Source of the DNA: Leekyejoonella antrihumi
GTDB taxonomy: Bacteria > Actinomycetota > Actinomycetes > Actinomycetales > Dermatophilaceae
Direction of reading: 5' to 3'
Assembly (NCBI RefSeq): GCF_007845645.1
Contig: NZ_VCQV01000029.1
Location: forward strand, 1 to 64,000
Length of the DNA: 64,000 nucleotides
The stretch's first letter is position 1. Each line of letters starts with the position of its first letter. A model generated the notes under the pieces. It saw only the letters and a program-made list of their open reading frames with translations. It was not told the DNA's origin and did not search any database. Position numbers and translations under genes: made by a program. Below are positions 42,838-53,688 of the stretch, piece after piece.

Positions 42838-44013
42838 ATGAGTGCTGACGTGACGCCCGCCCTCGACATCGACGCGCTGATCGCGGACCCGTCGATCCGC
42901 ACCATCGTGTGCTGCGGCTCGGGCGGGGTCGGCAAGACCACCAGCGCCGCCGCGATCGCGATCCGCGCCGCGGAGGCCGGGCGCACCGTCGCGGTGCTCA
43001 CCATCGACCCCGCCAAGCGGCTTGCACAGGCCATGGGACTGACAGACCTGGACAACGAACCGGCCCCGGTCGAGGCGGTCGACACGTCACGGGGCGGCTC
43101 GCTCGACGCGATGATGCTCGACATGAAACGAACCTTCGACGAGGTCGTGATGCAGCACGCGGCTCCGGAGAAGGCGCAGCAGATCCTCGCCAACCCCTTC
43201 TACCAGGCGGTGTCCAGCTCGTTCGCGGGCACGCAGGAGTACATGGCGATGGAACGGCTCGGCCAGCTGCACGCGGAGCGGAAGCCCGGCGGTTGGCCAC
43301 GCTGGGACCTCATCGTCGTCGACACCCCCCCGTCGCGGTCGGCGTTGGACTTCCTGGATGCGCCCAAGCGTCTCGGGTCGTTCCTGGACGGCCGGTTCAT
43401 CAAGCTGATGATGGCGCCGGCAAAGGCCGGTGGCCGCGCGTACCTGAAGGTGCTGTCCGTCGGGATGGGCTCGGTGACCGCGGTGATGTCCAAGATCCTC
43501 GGCGGGCCGATGCTGCGGGACGCCCAGACGTTCGTCGCCGCGCTCGACACGATGTTCGGCGGTTTCCGCGAACGGGCCGAGCAGACCTATGCGCTGCTGA
43601 GCGACGCCAGCACGGCCTTCGTCGTGGTCGCCACGCCGGAGCGTGATGCGCTGCGCGAGGCATCGTTCTTCGTCGACCGGCTGGAGCGCGAGCGGATGCC
43701 GCTCGCCGGTCTCGTCGTCAACCGGGTGCAGATGACGTATGTGCCGTCGCTGTCCGCCGCGCGAGCGCAGGCTGCGGCGCAGGATGCCCTGGACCTTCCC
43801 GGCCGCGAGGACGGCTGGGCGCCTTCGGACACGATCGGGCTACTGCACCTGCACGCGGACCTGGCCGAGCTGGGTCAGCGGCACGCCGCGGCCATCGGCC
43901 GGTTCACCGCATCCCACCCGGACATCCCCCAGGTGCAGGTCGCGGCCGCGGCGCACGACGTGAACGACATCGACGAACTGCGCGAGATCGGCAACACTCT
44001 CACCGGGGCGTGA
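42838..44013 (+). CDS. ArsA/Get3-family ATPase, second of a pair (Rv3680 type)
   Basis: This 391-residue partner subunit has the P-loop VCCGSGGVGKTTSAAAIA, switch I VLTIDPAKRLAQAMGL and switch II LIVVDTPPSRSALDFLD. ATG 42838 has GGGGG upstream and gives a conventional N-terminus. The frame is, however, open back to GTG 42763, which overlaps the stop of the first gene, so a 25-residue extension cannot be excluded. The 70 bases between contain TTCGCTCA twice. Confidence 0.9.
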   Translation: MSADVTPALDIDALIADPSIRTIVCCGSGGVGKTTSAAAIAIRAAEAGRTVAVLTIDPAKRLAQAMGLTDLDNEPAPVEAVDTSRGGSLDAMMLDMKRTFDEVVMQHAAPEKAQQILANPFYQAVSSSFAGTQEYMAMERLGQLHAERKPGGWPRWDLIVVDTPPSRSALDFLDAPKRLGSFLDGRFIKLMMAPAKAGGRAYLKVLSVGMGSVTAVMSKILGGPMLRDAQTFVAALDTMFGGFRERAEQTYALLSDASTAFVVVATPERDALREASFFVDRLERERMPLAGLVVNRVQMTYVPSLSAARAQAAAQDALDLPGREDGWAPSDTIGLLHLHADLAELGQRHAAAIGRFTASHPDIPQVQVAAAAHDVNDIDELREIGNTLTGA

Positions 44014-44031
44014 CGGCTCCCGGCGCGAACG

Positions 44032-44364
44032 TCAGCTCAGCCCGGTGACGTGGGCACCGACGTGGTTGCGCTCGTCGGCACGCGCCGCCTTGAACAGCTG
44101 CGCCCAGGACTTCACATCGGGGCGACGACGCAGCAACGCGCGACGTTCACGCTCGGTCATACCACCCCATACGCCGTACTCCGTCTTGTTGTCGAGGGCG
44201 TCCGCCAGACACTCGGCGACGACCGGACAGCGCTGGCAGATCACCTTCGCGGTCTGCTGCGCGGCTCCCTTGGCGAAGAGCTCATCCGGCGAACCGGTGC
44301 GGCATACCGCCCTGGCCGCCCAGTTGTCATCCCAGAGGGACGCTTCCGTGGTTACTGCTGACAT
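44032..44364 (-). CDS. WhiB-family iron-sulphur regulator (WhiB4-like)
   Basis: This 110-residue protein has the four cluster cysteines C21, C43, C46 and C52, with CQRCPVVAEC in the middle, the GVWGGMTERERR turn, and a basic C-terminus (RRRPDVKSW) for DNA contact. WhiB proteins bind a 4Fe-4S cluster and respond to redox signals. Its position between the Get3-like pair and ponA2 matches WhiB4 (Rv3681c). It is divergent from the PBP gene. Confidence 0.93.
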   Translation of the reverse strand: MSAVTTEASLWDDNWAARAVCRTGSPDELFAKGAAQQTAKVICQRCPVVAECLADALDNKTEYGVWGGMTERERRALLRRRPDVKSWAQLFKAARADERNHVGAHVTGLS

Positions 44365-44578
44365 AGTGCGAGACCTTCCCTTACGACAGACCTGACCGCC
44401 CGCCGCCGCATACGCGATCTTTACCTGCACGTTAGAGTTTCTTGAGGTTTGCCGCTAGTGCCTACGAGGACTATTTTCTCACTAGTCCCAAAACGCAACC
44501 GCCCGGTTTGCGGTATAAGGGGTCTTCCGCCCGCACGCCTGCACCATTGGCACAGGCTCCCGGGTTACCCTGACGCCC

Positions 44579-47089
44579 ATGCGTCATGGGACAAGAGTGG
44601 GCACCGTCTTCAGCCTTCTGGGAGCTCTGGTGGCCACTTCCATGGCCATGGGACTGCTGATCGCCGGGATTGCACTGCCCTCGATAGGGGCGGCCGGTGC
44701 GGCCACCAACAAGGGCATCGACCTGTTCAACCAGATGCCCGGAAACTTCGAGATGAACCCGCTCGCCCAGGAATCGCGCATCCTGGCCGCGGACGGCTCG
44801 GTCATTGCGACCCCGTTCAACAAGAACCGCGTTGTGGTGCCGCTGTCCAAGGTTTCCAAGACCATGCAGCACGCCCAGGTGGCGATCGAGGACGAGCGCT
44901 TCTTTCAGCACGGCGCGATCGACACCCGTGGCCTGGCCCGCGCCATCACCTCCAACATCTTCAGCAACGGCACCCAGGGCGCCTCGACGCTGACGCAGCA
45001 GTACGTCAAGGTGGCGATCCAGGACCAGGCCGTCAACTCCGGCAACACCGCCGCGGCCGCGCAAGCCGTCAGCCGCAGCGGCATGCAGGGCTACGTGCGC
45101 AAGCTGCAGCAGCTGAAGTATGCGGTGACCCTTGAACAGCACTACAGCAAGGACCAGATCCTCGACGGCTACCTGAACCTGGTCTACTACGGCGACCAGC
45201 AGTACGGCATCGAGGCGGCGGCCAGGCACTACTTCGGCGTGCACGCCAGCCAGCTGAACCTCCCGGACTCCGCGCTGCTGGCGGGAGTGGTCAACGAGCC
45301 GGGCGTCACGGACCCGGTCAACAACCCGAAGGCCGCGGTGGCCCGGCGCAACCTGGTGCTGACCAAGATGCAGCAACAGGGAATGATCACCTACCAGCAG
45401 ATGAAGACCGCTCAGGCGAGCAAGCTGAAGCTGCACCTGACGCAGGTCAGCAACAGCTGCGCCGCCTCGAAATACCCCTACTACTGCTACTACGTCTACA
45501 ACTGGTTGCTGCAGCAGCCGTCGCTGGGCAAGACGGTGAGTGACCGCGCGGCCAGCCTCACCAGCGGAGGCCTGACCATCCAGACCAGTTTCAACCCGAA
45601 GCTGGCCGACACCATGCGCCAGAAGATCGACGCGGCCGTGCCCCAGGGCAACAGTGCCGACGTGCAGTCGGCCGGGGTGGTCATTCAGCCCGGCACCGGC
45701 CTGGTGCAGGCGACCGCGCAGAACACGACCTACAGCAATACGAAATCGAAGGGCAAACAGTCGGTCGGCTATGCCACACCCGGTGGTGGCAACCAGGGCT
45801 TCGACTTCGGATCGACCGCCAAGATGTTTGCACTGGCGACCGCCTTCAAGGACGGGGACCCGGTCTCCGGCACCATCGATGTGCCGCCGCAGAGCGGCAG
45901 CGACGCCGACGGCCAGTTCCACACCTACACCCACAAGGACTTCAGCGACAGTTGCGGCCTAGGCCCGAACGAGGTCTGGAAGGTGCACAACGACGCGCCC
46001 GTGCCTGCCGGGCCGATGCCCTTCACCAAGGCGCTCAGCCAGTCGGTCAACACCGCATTCGCCAAGCTGGTCAGCACCCTCGGCACCTGCAACGTGCGGC
46101 AGACCATGATCGACCTGGGTATGACGCTGGGTGACGGGCAGCCGCTCAACAAGTCCCCCTCGGGGATGGTGCTGGGCACCAACCAGGTGGCTCCGGCGAC
46201 GTTGGCCAGCGCATACGCCACGATGGCCGCCGGCGGCATGTACTGCCCGCCGCACCCGGTCAAGAGCATCAAGGACGCGGCCGGCAAGACGCTGAAGCTC
46301 ACCGGCATCGCGTGCAAGCGGGTGGTCTCCAAGCAGGTCGCCGCCGGGGTCACCAAGGTCCTGCAGACGGTCTTTGCCAAGGGCGGCACCGCCGGTCCGA
46401 ACGCGTTGCTCTCGGGCGGTCGCCCGGCCGCAGGAAAGACCGGCACAGTCACTGGAGCAAACCAGACCTGGTTCGTCGGCTACACCCCGCAGCTGGCCAC
46501 GGCCATCTGGGTCGGCCACGCCAACACGGCCGCGCCGCTGGAGAACATCAGCCTCGGCGGCACGTACTACAAGGGTTACATCTACGCAGGCACCCTGGCC
46601 GCGCCACTGTGGAAGCAGGTCATGGACGCCGCCCTGAAGGGCATGCCGGTCAAGCAGTTCCCGTCGCCCAACGCGAAGACCATGTATGGCGCCGGCCAGA
46701 CCGCCATCCCGTCGGTCGTCGGGCAGAGCGTCTCTGCGGCACGCAGCGCCCTGGAGGCTGCCGGGTTCCAGGTGTCGGTGAGCTGGTCCCAGCCGTCGAA
46801 CTCCGTGGATCCGGGCAATGTCGCCAGCATCTCGCCGAGCGGGCACGCCAAGAAGGGGACGACGGTGGACATCCACCCGAGCAGTGGCGCGCCCTACACC
46901 CCGCCGCCGGTGGCGCCTCCGGTGCCTTCCCAGCCGGCGGCCCCGCCGACCTCCGCACCACCAAAGTCCACCTCGCCTCCGACGTCCTCGCCGCCCAAGA
47001 AGACGTCACCACCGAAAAAGACCTCACCGCCCAAGCAGAGCGCCCCGCCCAAGAAGGGCAAGCCAACCGCGCCGAAGAGCAGCAAGTAG
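44579..47089 (+). CDS. Bifunctional penicillin-binding protein with PASTA domain (PonA2-like)
   Basis: This 836-residue protein starts with a membrane anchor (residues ~10-40). The glycosyltransferase-51 domain has QVAIEDERFFQHGAIDTRG and STLTQQYVK. The transpeptidase domain has SxxK in FGSTAKMFALA, SxN in LSQSVNTAFA and KTG in AAGKTGTVTGA. One PASTA domain (IPSVVGQSVSAARSALEAAG) and a Pro/Ser/Lys-rich tail of about 70 residues follow. It polymerises and cross-links peptidoglycan outside the membrane and is the probable PonA2 orthologue. A hairpin terminator follows. Confidence 0.93.
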   Translation: MRHGTRVGTVFSLLGALVATSMAMGLLIAGIALPSIGAAGAATNKGIDLFNQMPGNFEMNPLAQESRILAADGSVIATPFNKNRVVVPLSKVSKTMQHAQVAIEDERFFQHGAIDTRGLARAITSNIFSNGTQGASTLTQQYVKVAIQDQAVNSGNTAAAAQAVSRSGMQGYVRKLQQLKYAVTLEQHYSKDQILDGYLNLVYYGDQQYGIEAAARHYFGVHASQLNLPDSALLAGVVNEPGVTDPVNNPKAAVARRNLVLTKMQQQGMITYQQMKTAQASKLKLHLTQVSNSCAASKYPYYCYYVYNWLLQQPSLGKTVSDRAASLTSGGLTIQTSFNPKLADTMRQKIDAAVPQGNSADVQSAGVVIQPGTGLVQATAQNTTYSNTKSKGKQSVGYATPGGGNQGFDFGSTAKMFALATAFKDGDPVSGTIDVPPQSGSDADGQFHTYTHKDFSDSCGLGPNEVWKVHNDAPVPAGPMPFTKALSQSVNTAFAKLVSTLGTCNVRQTMIDLGMTLGDGQPLNKSPSGMVLGTNQVAPATLASAYATMAAGGMYCPPHPVKSIKDAAGKTLKLTGIACKRVVSKQVAAGVTKVLQTVFAKGGTAGPNALLSGGRPAAGKTGTVTGANQTWFVGYTPQLATAIWVGHANTAAPLENISLGGTYYKGYIYAGTLAAPLWKQVMDAALKGMPVKQFPSPNAKTMYGAGQTAIPSVVGQSVSAARSALEAAGFQVSVSWSQPSNSVDPGNVASISPSGHAKKGTTVDIHPSSGAPYTPPPVAPPVPSQPAAPPTSAPPKSTSPPTSSPPKKTSPPKKTSPPKQSAPPKKGKPTAPKSSK

Positions 47090-47109
47090 TACGGCCGCTT
47101 CGAGGACAA

Positions 47110-47145
47110 GAGCGCCGCCGGACCAGTCACGGTCTGGCGGCGCTC
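47110..47145 (+). terminator. Hairpin terminator after the PBP gene
   Basis: GAGCGCCGCC(G)GACC and GGTC(T)GGCGGCGCTC form a 14-bp stem with one internal mismatch around AGTCAC. It separates the PBP gene from the convergent yqeY gene. There is no T-run, as is common in actinobacteria. Confidence 0.75.
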
Positions 47146-47159
47146 CCGTGTCAGTTCGG

Positions 47160-47621
47160 TCAGCCGGCGAGCGCCCGCTTGACCGCGGCAGCGACCCGAC
47201 CGCCCTCCGCGCGCCCGGCGATCTTGGGCTGCACGACCTTCATGACCTGCCCCATACCGGCCATGCCCGTGGCACCGGTCTCGGCGACCGCGTCCTTCGC
47301 GAGCGCGTCCAGCTCCTCGTCGCTCAGCTGGGACGGCAGGTAGGCCTCCAGCACCTCCAGCTCGGCCCGCTCCTGCTCGGCCAGCTCGGCGCGGTTCGCG
47401 TCGTCATACGCCGTGGCCGCCTCACGCCGCTTCTTGGCCTCCTTGATGACTACCTTCAGCACCTCGTCGTCGGAGAGCTCGCGCACCTCGGCACCGGCCA
47501 CCTCGGCGTTGGTCACGGCACTCAGCGTCATGCGCAGGGTGCCGGTGCGCACCTTGTCGCGTGCCTTCATCGCGGAGGTGAGATCGGACTTGAGGGTCTG
47601 CTTCAGGGTCATACGCGACAT
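47160..47621 (-). CDS. GatB/YqeY-domain protein
   Basis: This 153-residue YqeY-family protein begins MTLKQTLKSDLTSAMKARDK, then LRMTLSAVTNAEVAGAEVRE, LSDDEVLKVVIKEAKKRREA and the C-terminal helical domain GMAGMGQVMKVVQPKIAGRA. The family resembles the tRNA-binding tail of GatB, but its role is unknown. ATG 47621 has GGGAA just upstream; ATG 47612 would shorten it by three residues. The 21-bp repeat array lies in its upstream region. Confidence 0.9.
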   Translation of the reverse strand: MSRMTLKQTLKSDLTSAMKARDKVRTGTLRMTLSAVTNAEVAGAEVRELSDDEVLKVVIKEAKKRREAATAYDDANRAELAEQERAELEVLEAYLPSQLSDEELDALAKDAVAETGATGMAGMGQVMKVVQPKIAGRAEGGRVAAAVKRALAG

Positions 47622-47629
47622 CTTCCCAC

Positions 47630-47725
47630 CGAGACGCGACTTCACTCCCACCGAGAAGTCACTCATCGCACCCGAGAGGTCACAAATTCCCCGCGAGAGG
47701 TCACTTGTTGCACTCGAGAGGTCAC
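47630..47725. repeat. Array of 21-bp-spaced GAGAGGTCAC repeats between divergent genes
   Basis: CGAGA(A/G)GTCAC occurs at 47652, 47673, 47694 and 47715, exactly 21 bp apart, and a more diverged copy starts near 47630. The spacing equals two helical turns, so all copies face the same side of the DNA. The array fills the region between yqeY and the metallophosphoesterase gene, where both promoters must lie. Confidence 0.8.
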
Positions 47726-48531
47726 ACCTGTCAGGGCGCAACGAGCTCGGGATGTGAGGATGTGCGGTATGCACCCCGTCACCAAGATCGCGGCCGGCAC
47801 CGTCGGCGCCGGCGCCGCCTGCCTTGCCTGGGCGACCCTCGTCGAGCGCCATCTGTATGCCGTGCGCCGCGCGACCCTGCCCGTGCTCCCCCAGGGCGCC
47901 AGACCGGTGCGGATCCTGCACGTCAGCGACCTGCACCTGGTGCGCGGCCAGGAGCACCGGATCACGTGGGTGCGCGACCTCGCAAAGCTGGAGCCGGACT
48001 TCGTGGTGAACACCGGCGACAACATGTCGGACTTCGATGCGGTGCCCGACGTGCTGCGCGCCATGGAGCCCCTGATGCACCTCCCGGGCGCGTTCGTGCT
48101 GGGATCCAACGATTACTTCGGACCCACGCCCAAGAACCCATTGCGCTACTTCACCGCGCCCAATCGGCGCCGGCTCGACCTGCACTCCAGCGAGCTGAAT
48201 TGGCGGGACCTCGTGCACGGTTTCACCTCGGGTGGGTGGATCGACCTGGACAACGCCCGCCGCCGCGTGGAGATCAACGGCCTGGATCTCGAACTGGTCG
48301 GGGTGGACGACCCGCATCTGCACTATGACCGGTATACCGAGGTGTCCGCCCCGGCCGCGCGCGAGGCTGCGCTCACCATCGGGGTGATGCACGCGCCATA
48401 CATCCGGGTGCTCGATGCGATGGCCGCCGATGGTGCACGAGTGCTGCTGGCCGGGCACACCCACGGAGGGCAGGTGTGCGTTCCGTTCTACGGAGCGCTG
48501 GTCACCAACTGCGACCTCGACCGGAAGCGCG

Positions 48532-50651
<2,120 letters not shown>

Positions 50652-50655
<4 letters not shown>

Positions 50656-51302
50656 GTATAGCTCCTGGATGGCTGGATGGTGCGGAATTGCTGGCGCTGC
50701 CAGCGCGGAGTCGAGATCGGGCGAGCGCAGCGTGGTGTCCGCGTGAACACCTCCGGCTCTATGAGCCGGGTCTGTTCGAGGCGCACCTGCAGGGCTTGCT
50801 GGCTTATCCCGAAGTGAGACGCCAGTGCGGCACGGTCTTGGGTGACGTTGCAGAACATGTGCTTGAGCGCAGGCTTCGGTGCCAGCAGGCAGCCGGCGAA
50901 GTAGTCGGCAGCACGCTCGGCCTGCCAGTCAGCGCGGTACAGCCGATTAGCATCCGGGTGGTCAACGATGTGCTTCAGCTCGTGGCAAATCGTGAAACGC
51001 TGACGTTCGAGGCCCTGGCGCTCATTTACCGCGATAATCCATTCGCGGCCGTTCCAGTAGCTGAGGCCGGAGACGGATAGGTGCTCGCGGACGATACGCA
51101 GGCGTGGTAGACCAGCGATGTCCGCCTCGGCGACATCGGGTGCATGTGCACCGGCGATACCGAGTCGCTCAAGGAGCCGAGCGGCTTGCCGTTCGGCCAC
51201 CGCCTTGGTGTCCTCAAAGTCCAGCTGACAGCGTGGTGTCAGCTCGCGGAGGCTCGTCAGGATAGATGTTTTCGTGTTGGTGGATGTTAGTAATGATTTC
51301 AT
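50652..51302 (-). CDS. ImmA/IrrE-family metallopeptidase
   Basis: This 216-residue protein has the zinc motif HExxH in FTICHELKHIVDHPD and the downstream Glu region in DWQAERAADYFAGCLLAPK, then a small helix-turn-helix-like part (RAALASHFGISQQALQVRLE). In ICEBs1 the ImmA peptidase cleaves the repressor ImmR to start excision. Here it lies between an XRE gene (36 bp upstream) and the recombinase (overlapping), which points to the same task. Confidence 0.9.
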
Positions 51303-51338
51303 GTGGGAGCCTCCTCTCTTTTAGTCGTTGGTATGTCG

Positions 51339-51716
51339 CTATTGCTCGTCTTCTCCAGGACGCGGACCGGTGTGGTTCGGGTCAATCCCGTACTTCTCGG
51401 TTATTTCCGCGATCTCCTGCAGTGCCGATGCGGGCAGCGTCGGATACTTGCTGCGCAAGTATGGCTTGATGCTTGGCAACGTGCCGGATAGGTCGTAGCC
51501 AGCTGCTTCGCACGCGGCGGTGGGGTCGATCTCGAGGACTGCCGCCAGGCGGAGCAGCTTGCCAAGCTCGGGTGAGTCCACCTGATCGCGTTCCCACGCG
51601 TCCAGCAGTGACTTGCTGATATCGGCTTCAGATGCTGCCTGGCGAATGCTGAGCTGTGCAGCGATTCGGGCATCCTTTAAGAGCCTGCCAAGTGTTTTGG
51701 ATTGTAATGTGGCCAT
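51339..51716 (-). CDS. XRE-family repressor (ImmR-like)
   Basis: This 125-residue protein has an N-terminal helix-turn-helix (TLGRLLKDARIAAQLSIRQA, DISKSLLDAWERDQVDSPEL) and a C-terminal region that may interact with ImmA. It probably binds the palindrome GTCCAA-N4-TTGGAC, found in its own promoter and in that of the transfer-ATPase operon. TAAAAT lies six bases before the ATG, so its message is probably leaderless. It is the first gene of the XRE-ImmA-recombinase operon. Confidence 0.88.
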   Translation of the reverse strand: MATLQSKTLGRLLKDARIAAQLSIRQAASEADISKSLLDAWERDQVDSPELGKLLRLAAVLEIDPTAACEAAGYDLSGTLPSIKPYLRSKYPTLPASALQEIAEITEKYGIDPNHTGPRPGEDEQ

Positions 51717-51720
51717 GTCC

Positions 51721-51760
51721 CTATTTTACACCATTTGTCCAAAGAATTGGACGATTTTCT
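51721..51760 (-). promoter_or_regulatory. XRE promoter with palindromic operator
   Basis: On the minus strand TAAAAT (51723-51728), with TGGTG in front as an extended -10, precedes ATG 51716 by six bases. GTCCAA-AGAA-TTGGAC (51737-51752) covers the -35 area. The same palindrome arms recur at 57617-57632 in the promoter of the transfer-ATPase gene. Confidence 0.75.
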
Positions 51761-51960
51761 CGTTTTCTACAACATTGTTTCGGCCTTTCTTGTATGTCAG
51801 GTAAATACATTTCTATTGCATTTAGATCAATTTTTGAGTTGTGGGGTGGAAACCGAGAGAGCACGAATGCTCGATCTCGGTTTCCACCCGTTTGGATAGG
51901 GATTCGGAAGGGAGTGAACATTCCACTCGGCCTTCATACGTAGACAGTGCGTAGCAAGTG
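51761..51960. other. AT-rich intergenic region with a strong hairpin
   Basis: GGGTGGAAACCGAGA (51844-51858) and its exact complement (51875-51889) form a 15-bp stem around a 16-base loop, a probable terminator for the RHH gene that ends at 51961 on the minus strand. The bases 51761-51840 are markedly AT-rich for this genome. No gene is supported here. Confidence 0.65.
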
Positions 51961-52245
51961 CTACTTGCTGCCTGGTGTCGGGCGCTTCGCAGCGCTGCTC
52001 GCCTTGCTGCTGCCGACCAGCGCCGCCAGGGCGGCCTGTTGGGCGTCAGCTTCACGAGCCAGCTCGGCCTGGAGGTCGGCTGCACGGGCAGCGATCTCCG
52101 GGAGGGTAGCGATGGCATCCAGTTGGGCTTCCAGACCCGTCCGGATGATCTCCGTTGCTGACGTCCCCGACAGCTTCGCGAGCAGTGTCAGCCGAGCATG
52201 GAGCGCAGCATCGAGCCGGACGGCCAGTGTCTTTACGTCACTCAT
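51961..52245 (-). CDS. Ribbon-helix-helix protein
   Basis: This 94-residue protein has an N-terminal RHH motif (TLAVRLDAALHARLTLLAKL, GTSATEIIRTGLEAQLDAIA), followed by an Ala/Glu-rich helix and a basic end. Such proteins act as plasmid or element copy-number or transfer regulators, often at their own promoter. AGGAGAAG precedes the ATG. It lies downstream of ArdA in the minus-strand gene series. Confidence 0.82.
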   Translation of the reverse strand: MSDVKTLAVRLDAALHARLTLLAKLSGTSATEIIRTGLEAQLDAIATLPEIAARAADLQAELAREADAQQAALAALVGSSKASSAAKRPTPGSK

Positions 52246-52411
52246 GACCTTCTTCTCCTTTCCAAGGGTGCTTCTCCTACCGTGGTTGCACGCTTCGCCA
52301 TACTTGGCGAACCGCACCTCCGCCGTAGGCCACCGTCCTCGGGGTGGTGCAGCCCTCGACCTGAGTTGGTCGAGTGGCTGCAGGCTCCCGAGGATCGGGA
52401 GGTCAGGTGGG

Positions 52412-53029
52412 CTACGGGTCGGCCTCACGGTCGGGGCCACGGAACAGGTGCACCTGCTCACTCTCGCCGGGCAGCAGGACGAGGGTGGACACGGCGATCT
52501 CGTGTTGAGCGGCTGCGGCGTATTCGATGCGCACCCACGGTCGGATCGGTTCCGGAATCTGCTCGATACTCCAGCCGCTGGCCTCGATGAGGTTCCGGCC
52601 GAGCTCGGCGAGGTTCGCGAAGCTGCCGAGGTGTTGCTCCCGGAAGACGGCCAGCATGTCCGGGTCAGCGTCATGGAACTGCGCCCAGGCGGCGAACGCC
52701 GGACCGTGCTCTTGGATGCCGCGAGCAACGCGGGAGATGACCTCGGGATTCTCGCCTGGTTCGAGCACGAACGTGCCGAACCCGATGGTGTCGTAGATGG
52801 CGCGTCCGTCGAGCGCTGTCTCGATGTCCACAGGCTCGAGCGTGGCGTCGATCCACTGGCCGGTCATGGCCTCCGAGTCGTCGGCCGCCCAGATGCCCGG
52901 TCGTGCCGGAAAATGTTCCGGGTCGAAGCCGACCGCCGGCTCGTCGTCGCGGCGCTCGGGTTGCTCCAGATGCTCGTGGTGCCGTTCATTTGGTTGGTAT
53001 TCGCTATGCCGTGGGGTGTATTCGCTCAT
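52412..53029 (-). CDS. ArdA-family antirestriction protein
   Basis: This 205-residue acidic protein has the ArdA pattern: GQWIDATLEPVDIETALDGR, GPAFAAWAQFHDADPDMLAV, LGSFANLAELGRNLIEASGW and the end IRPWVRIEYAAAAQHEIAVS with VHLFRG. ArdA mimics bent DNA and blocks type I restriction enzymes when an element enters a new host. The N-terminal ~35 residues are His/Glu-rich and lie outside the family. Its start overlaps the MT-A70 gene by four bases (ATGA), so the two form a host-entry module. Confidence 0.87.
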   Translation of the reverse strand: MSEYTPRHSEYQPNERHHEHLEQPERRDDEPAVGFDPEHFPARPGIWAADDSEAMTGQWIDATLEPVDIETALDGRAIYDTIGFGTFVLEPGENPEVISRVARGIQEHGPAFAAWAQFHDADPDMLAVFREQHLGSFANLAELGRNLIEASGWSIEQIPEPIRPWVRIEYAAAAQHEIAVSTLVLLPGESEQVHLFRGPDREADP

Positions 53030-53676
53030 GGTGTACCTCCTTCCAAGGTTTGGTTGCTGCTGGTCTCCGGAACGGTCGCCGCTGCCGCCGCTGTGATAGC
53101 CACCGGACTGGCCTTGGCATCCCGTGGCTCGTCTGGCACCGGGTAACCGGGGATATAGATATCGCTGTGAATTTCGTTTCCCCAGACGTGCCAGGGCGGC
53201 TGTCCCAGCGAATGCGGCGGCCGACGTCGGGCAAACAGCTCCAGATACGGCCCCGGAGATATCCGCTCGATGAGGGCGTACTGCTCCTCCGGCTTATGGC
53301 TGTGGTCTTGCACCGGTGCCTGGACCCAGGTCGGCTGCGAATGGAACTGCACCGGGGCCTTGCCCCTTGTGGCGAACAGCAGGTGCTCGGTCGAGTTACG
53401 TAGGTAGTTGCCGAGACCGAGCCGGAACTTGACCCAGGTCAGCGGTGAGCGCACCGTGAAGCCCCAGGCTTCGGCGACGTCGTAGCCGTGGCGCAGCGTG
53501 GCGTTGGTGACCCACAGCCACAGGTGCGCATCGTCCGCCGCCAGCTCACTGACCGGCATCCCCTTGATCCGCTCCAGGGTCATGAGCTGGTAGTGCTCCT
53601 GAGCGCCGCGCTTGCCCTTCTGCTCGATGTCCCAGGGCGGGTCGGCCAGGATGGTGCGGTATTTCGGGGGGCTCAC
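53026..53676 (-). CDS. MT-A70-family DNA adenine methyltransferase
   Basis: This 216-residue methyltransferase has the catalytic DPPW in RTILADPPWDIEQKG, LWLWVTNATLRHGYDVAEAW and a C-terminal SPGPYLELFARRRP with the SAM-binding turn. MT-A70 enzymes in mobile elements methylate adenine N6 in DNA and can hide it from restriction. No restriction gene is next to it, which fits a protective or regulatory role together with ArdA, whose start overlaps its stop. Confidence 0.9.
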   Translation of the reverse strand: MSPPKYRTILADPPWDIEQKGKRGAQEHYQLMTLERIKGMPVSELAADDAHLWLWVTNATLRHGYDVAEAWGFTVRSPLTWVKFRLGLGNYLRNSTEHLLFATRGKAPVQFHSQPTWVQAPVQDHSHKPEEQYALIERISPGPYLELFARRRPPHSLGQPPWHVWGNEIHSDIYIPGYPVPDEPRDAKASPVAITAAAAATVPETSSNQTLEGGTP

Positions 53677-53688
53677 GACGCGCCTCCG

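Noticed and set aside
41753-44013. Arsenite efflux ATPases (ars operon)
   Set aside because: The two ATPases are similar to ArsA in fold, but no arsB, arsC or metal-sensing arsR is adjacent and the context matches the mycobacterial Rv3679-Rv3680 pair.
44471-45934. 487-codon minus-strand frame opposite the penicillin-binding protein
   Set aside because: Antisense shadow; all transglycosylase and transpeptidase motifs are on the plus strand.
47630-47725. CRISPR array
   Set aside because: Repeats are only ~11 bp with ~10-bp linkers and no cas genes; the exact 21-bp period fits protein-binding sites, not CRISPR units. No CRISPR array was seen elsewhere in the window.
46818-47768. Long N-terminal extension of the metallophosphoesterase reading frame
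   Set aside because: The upstream part is out-of-frame reading of the PBP Pro-rich tail, antisense yqeY and the repeat array; ATG 47769 has its own ribosome site.
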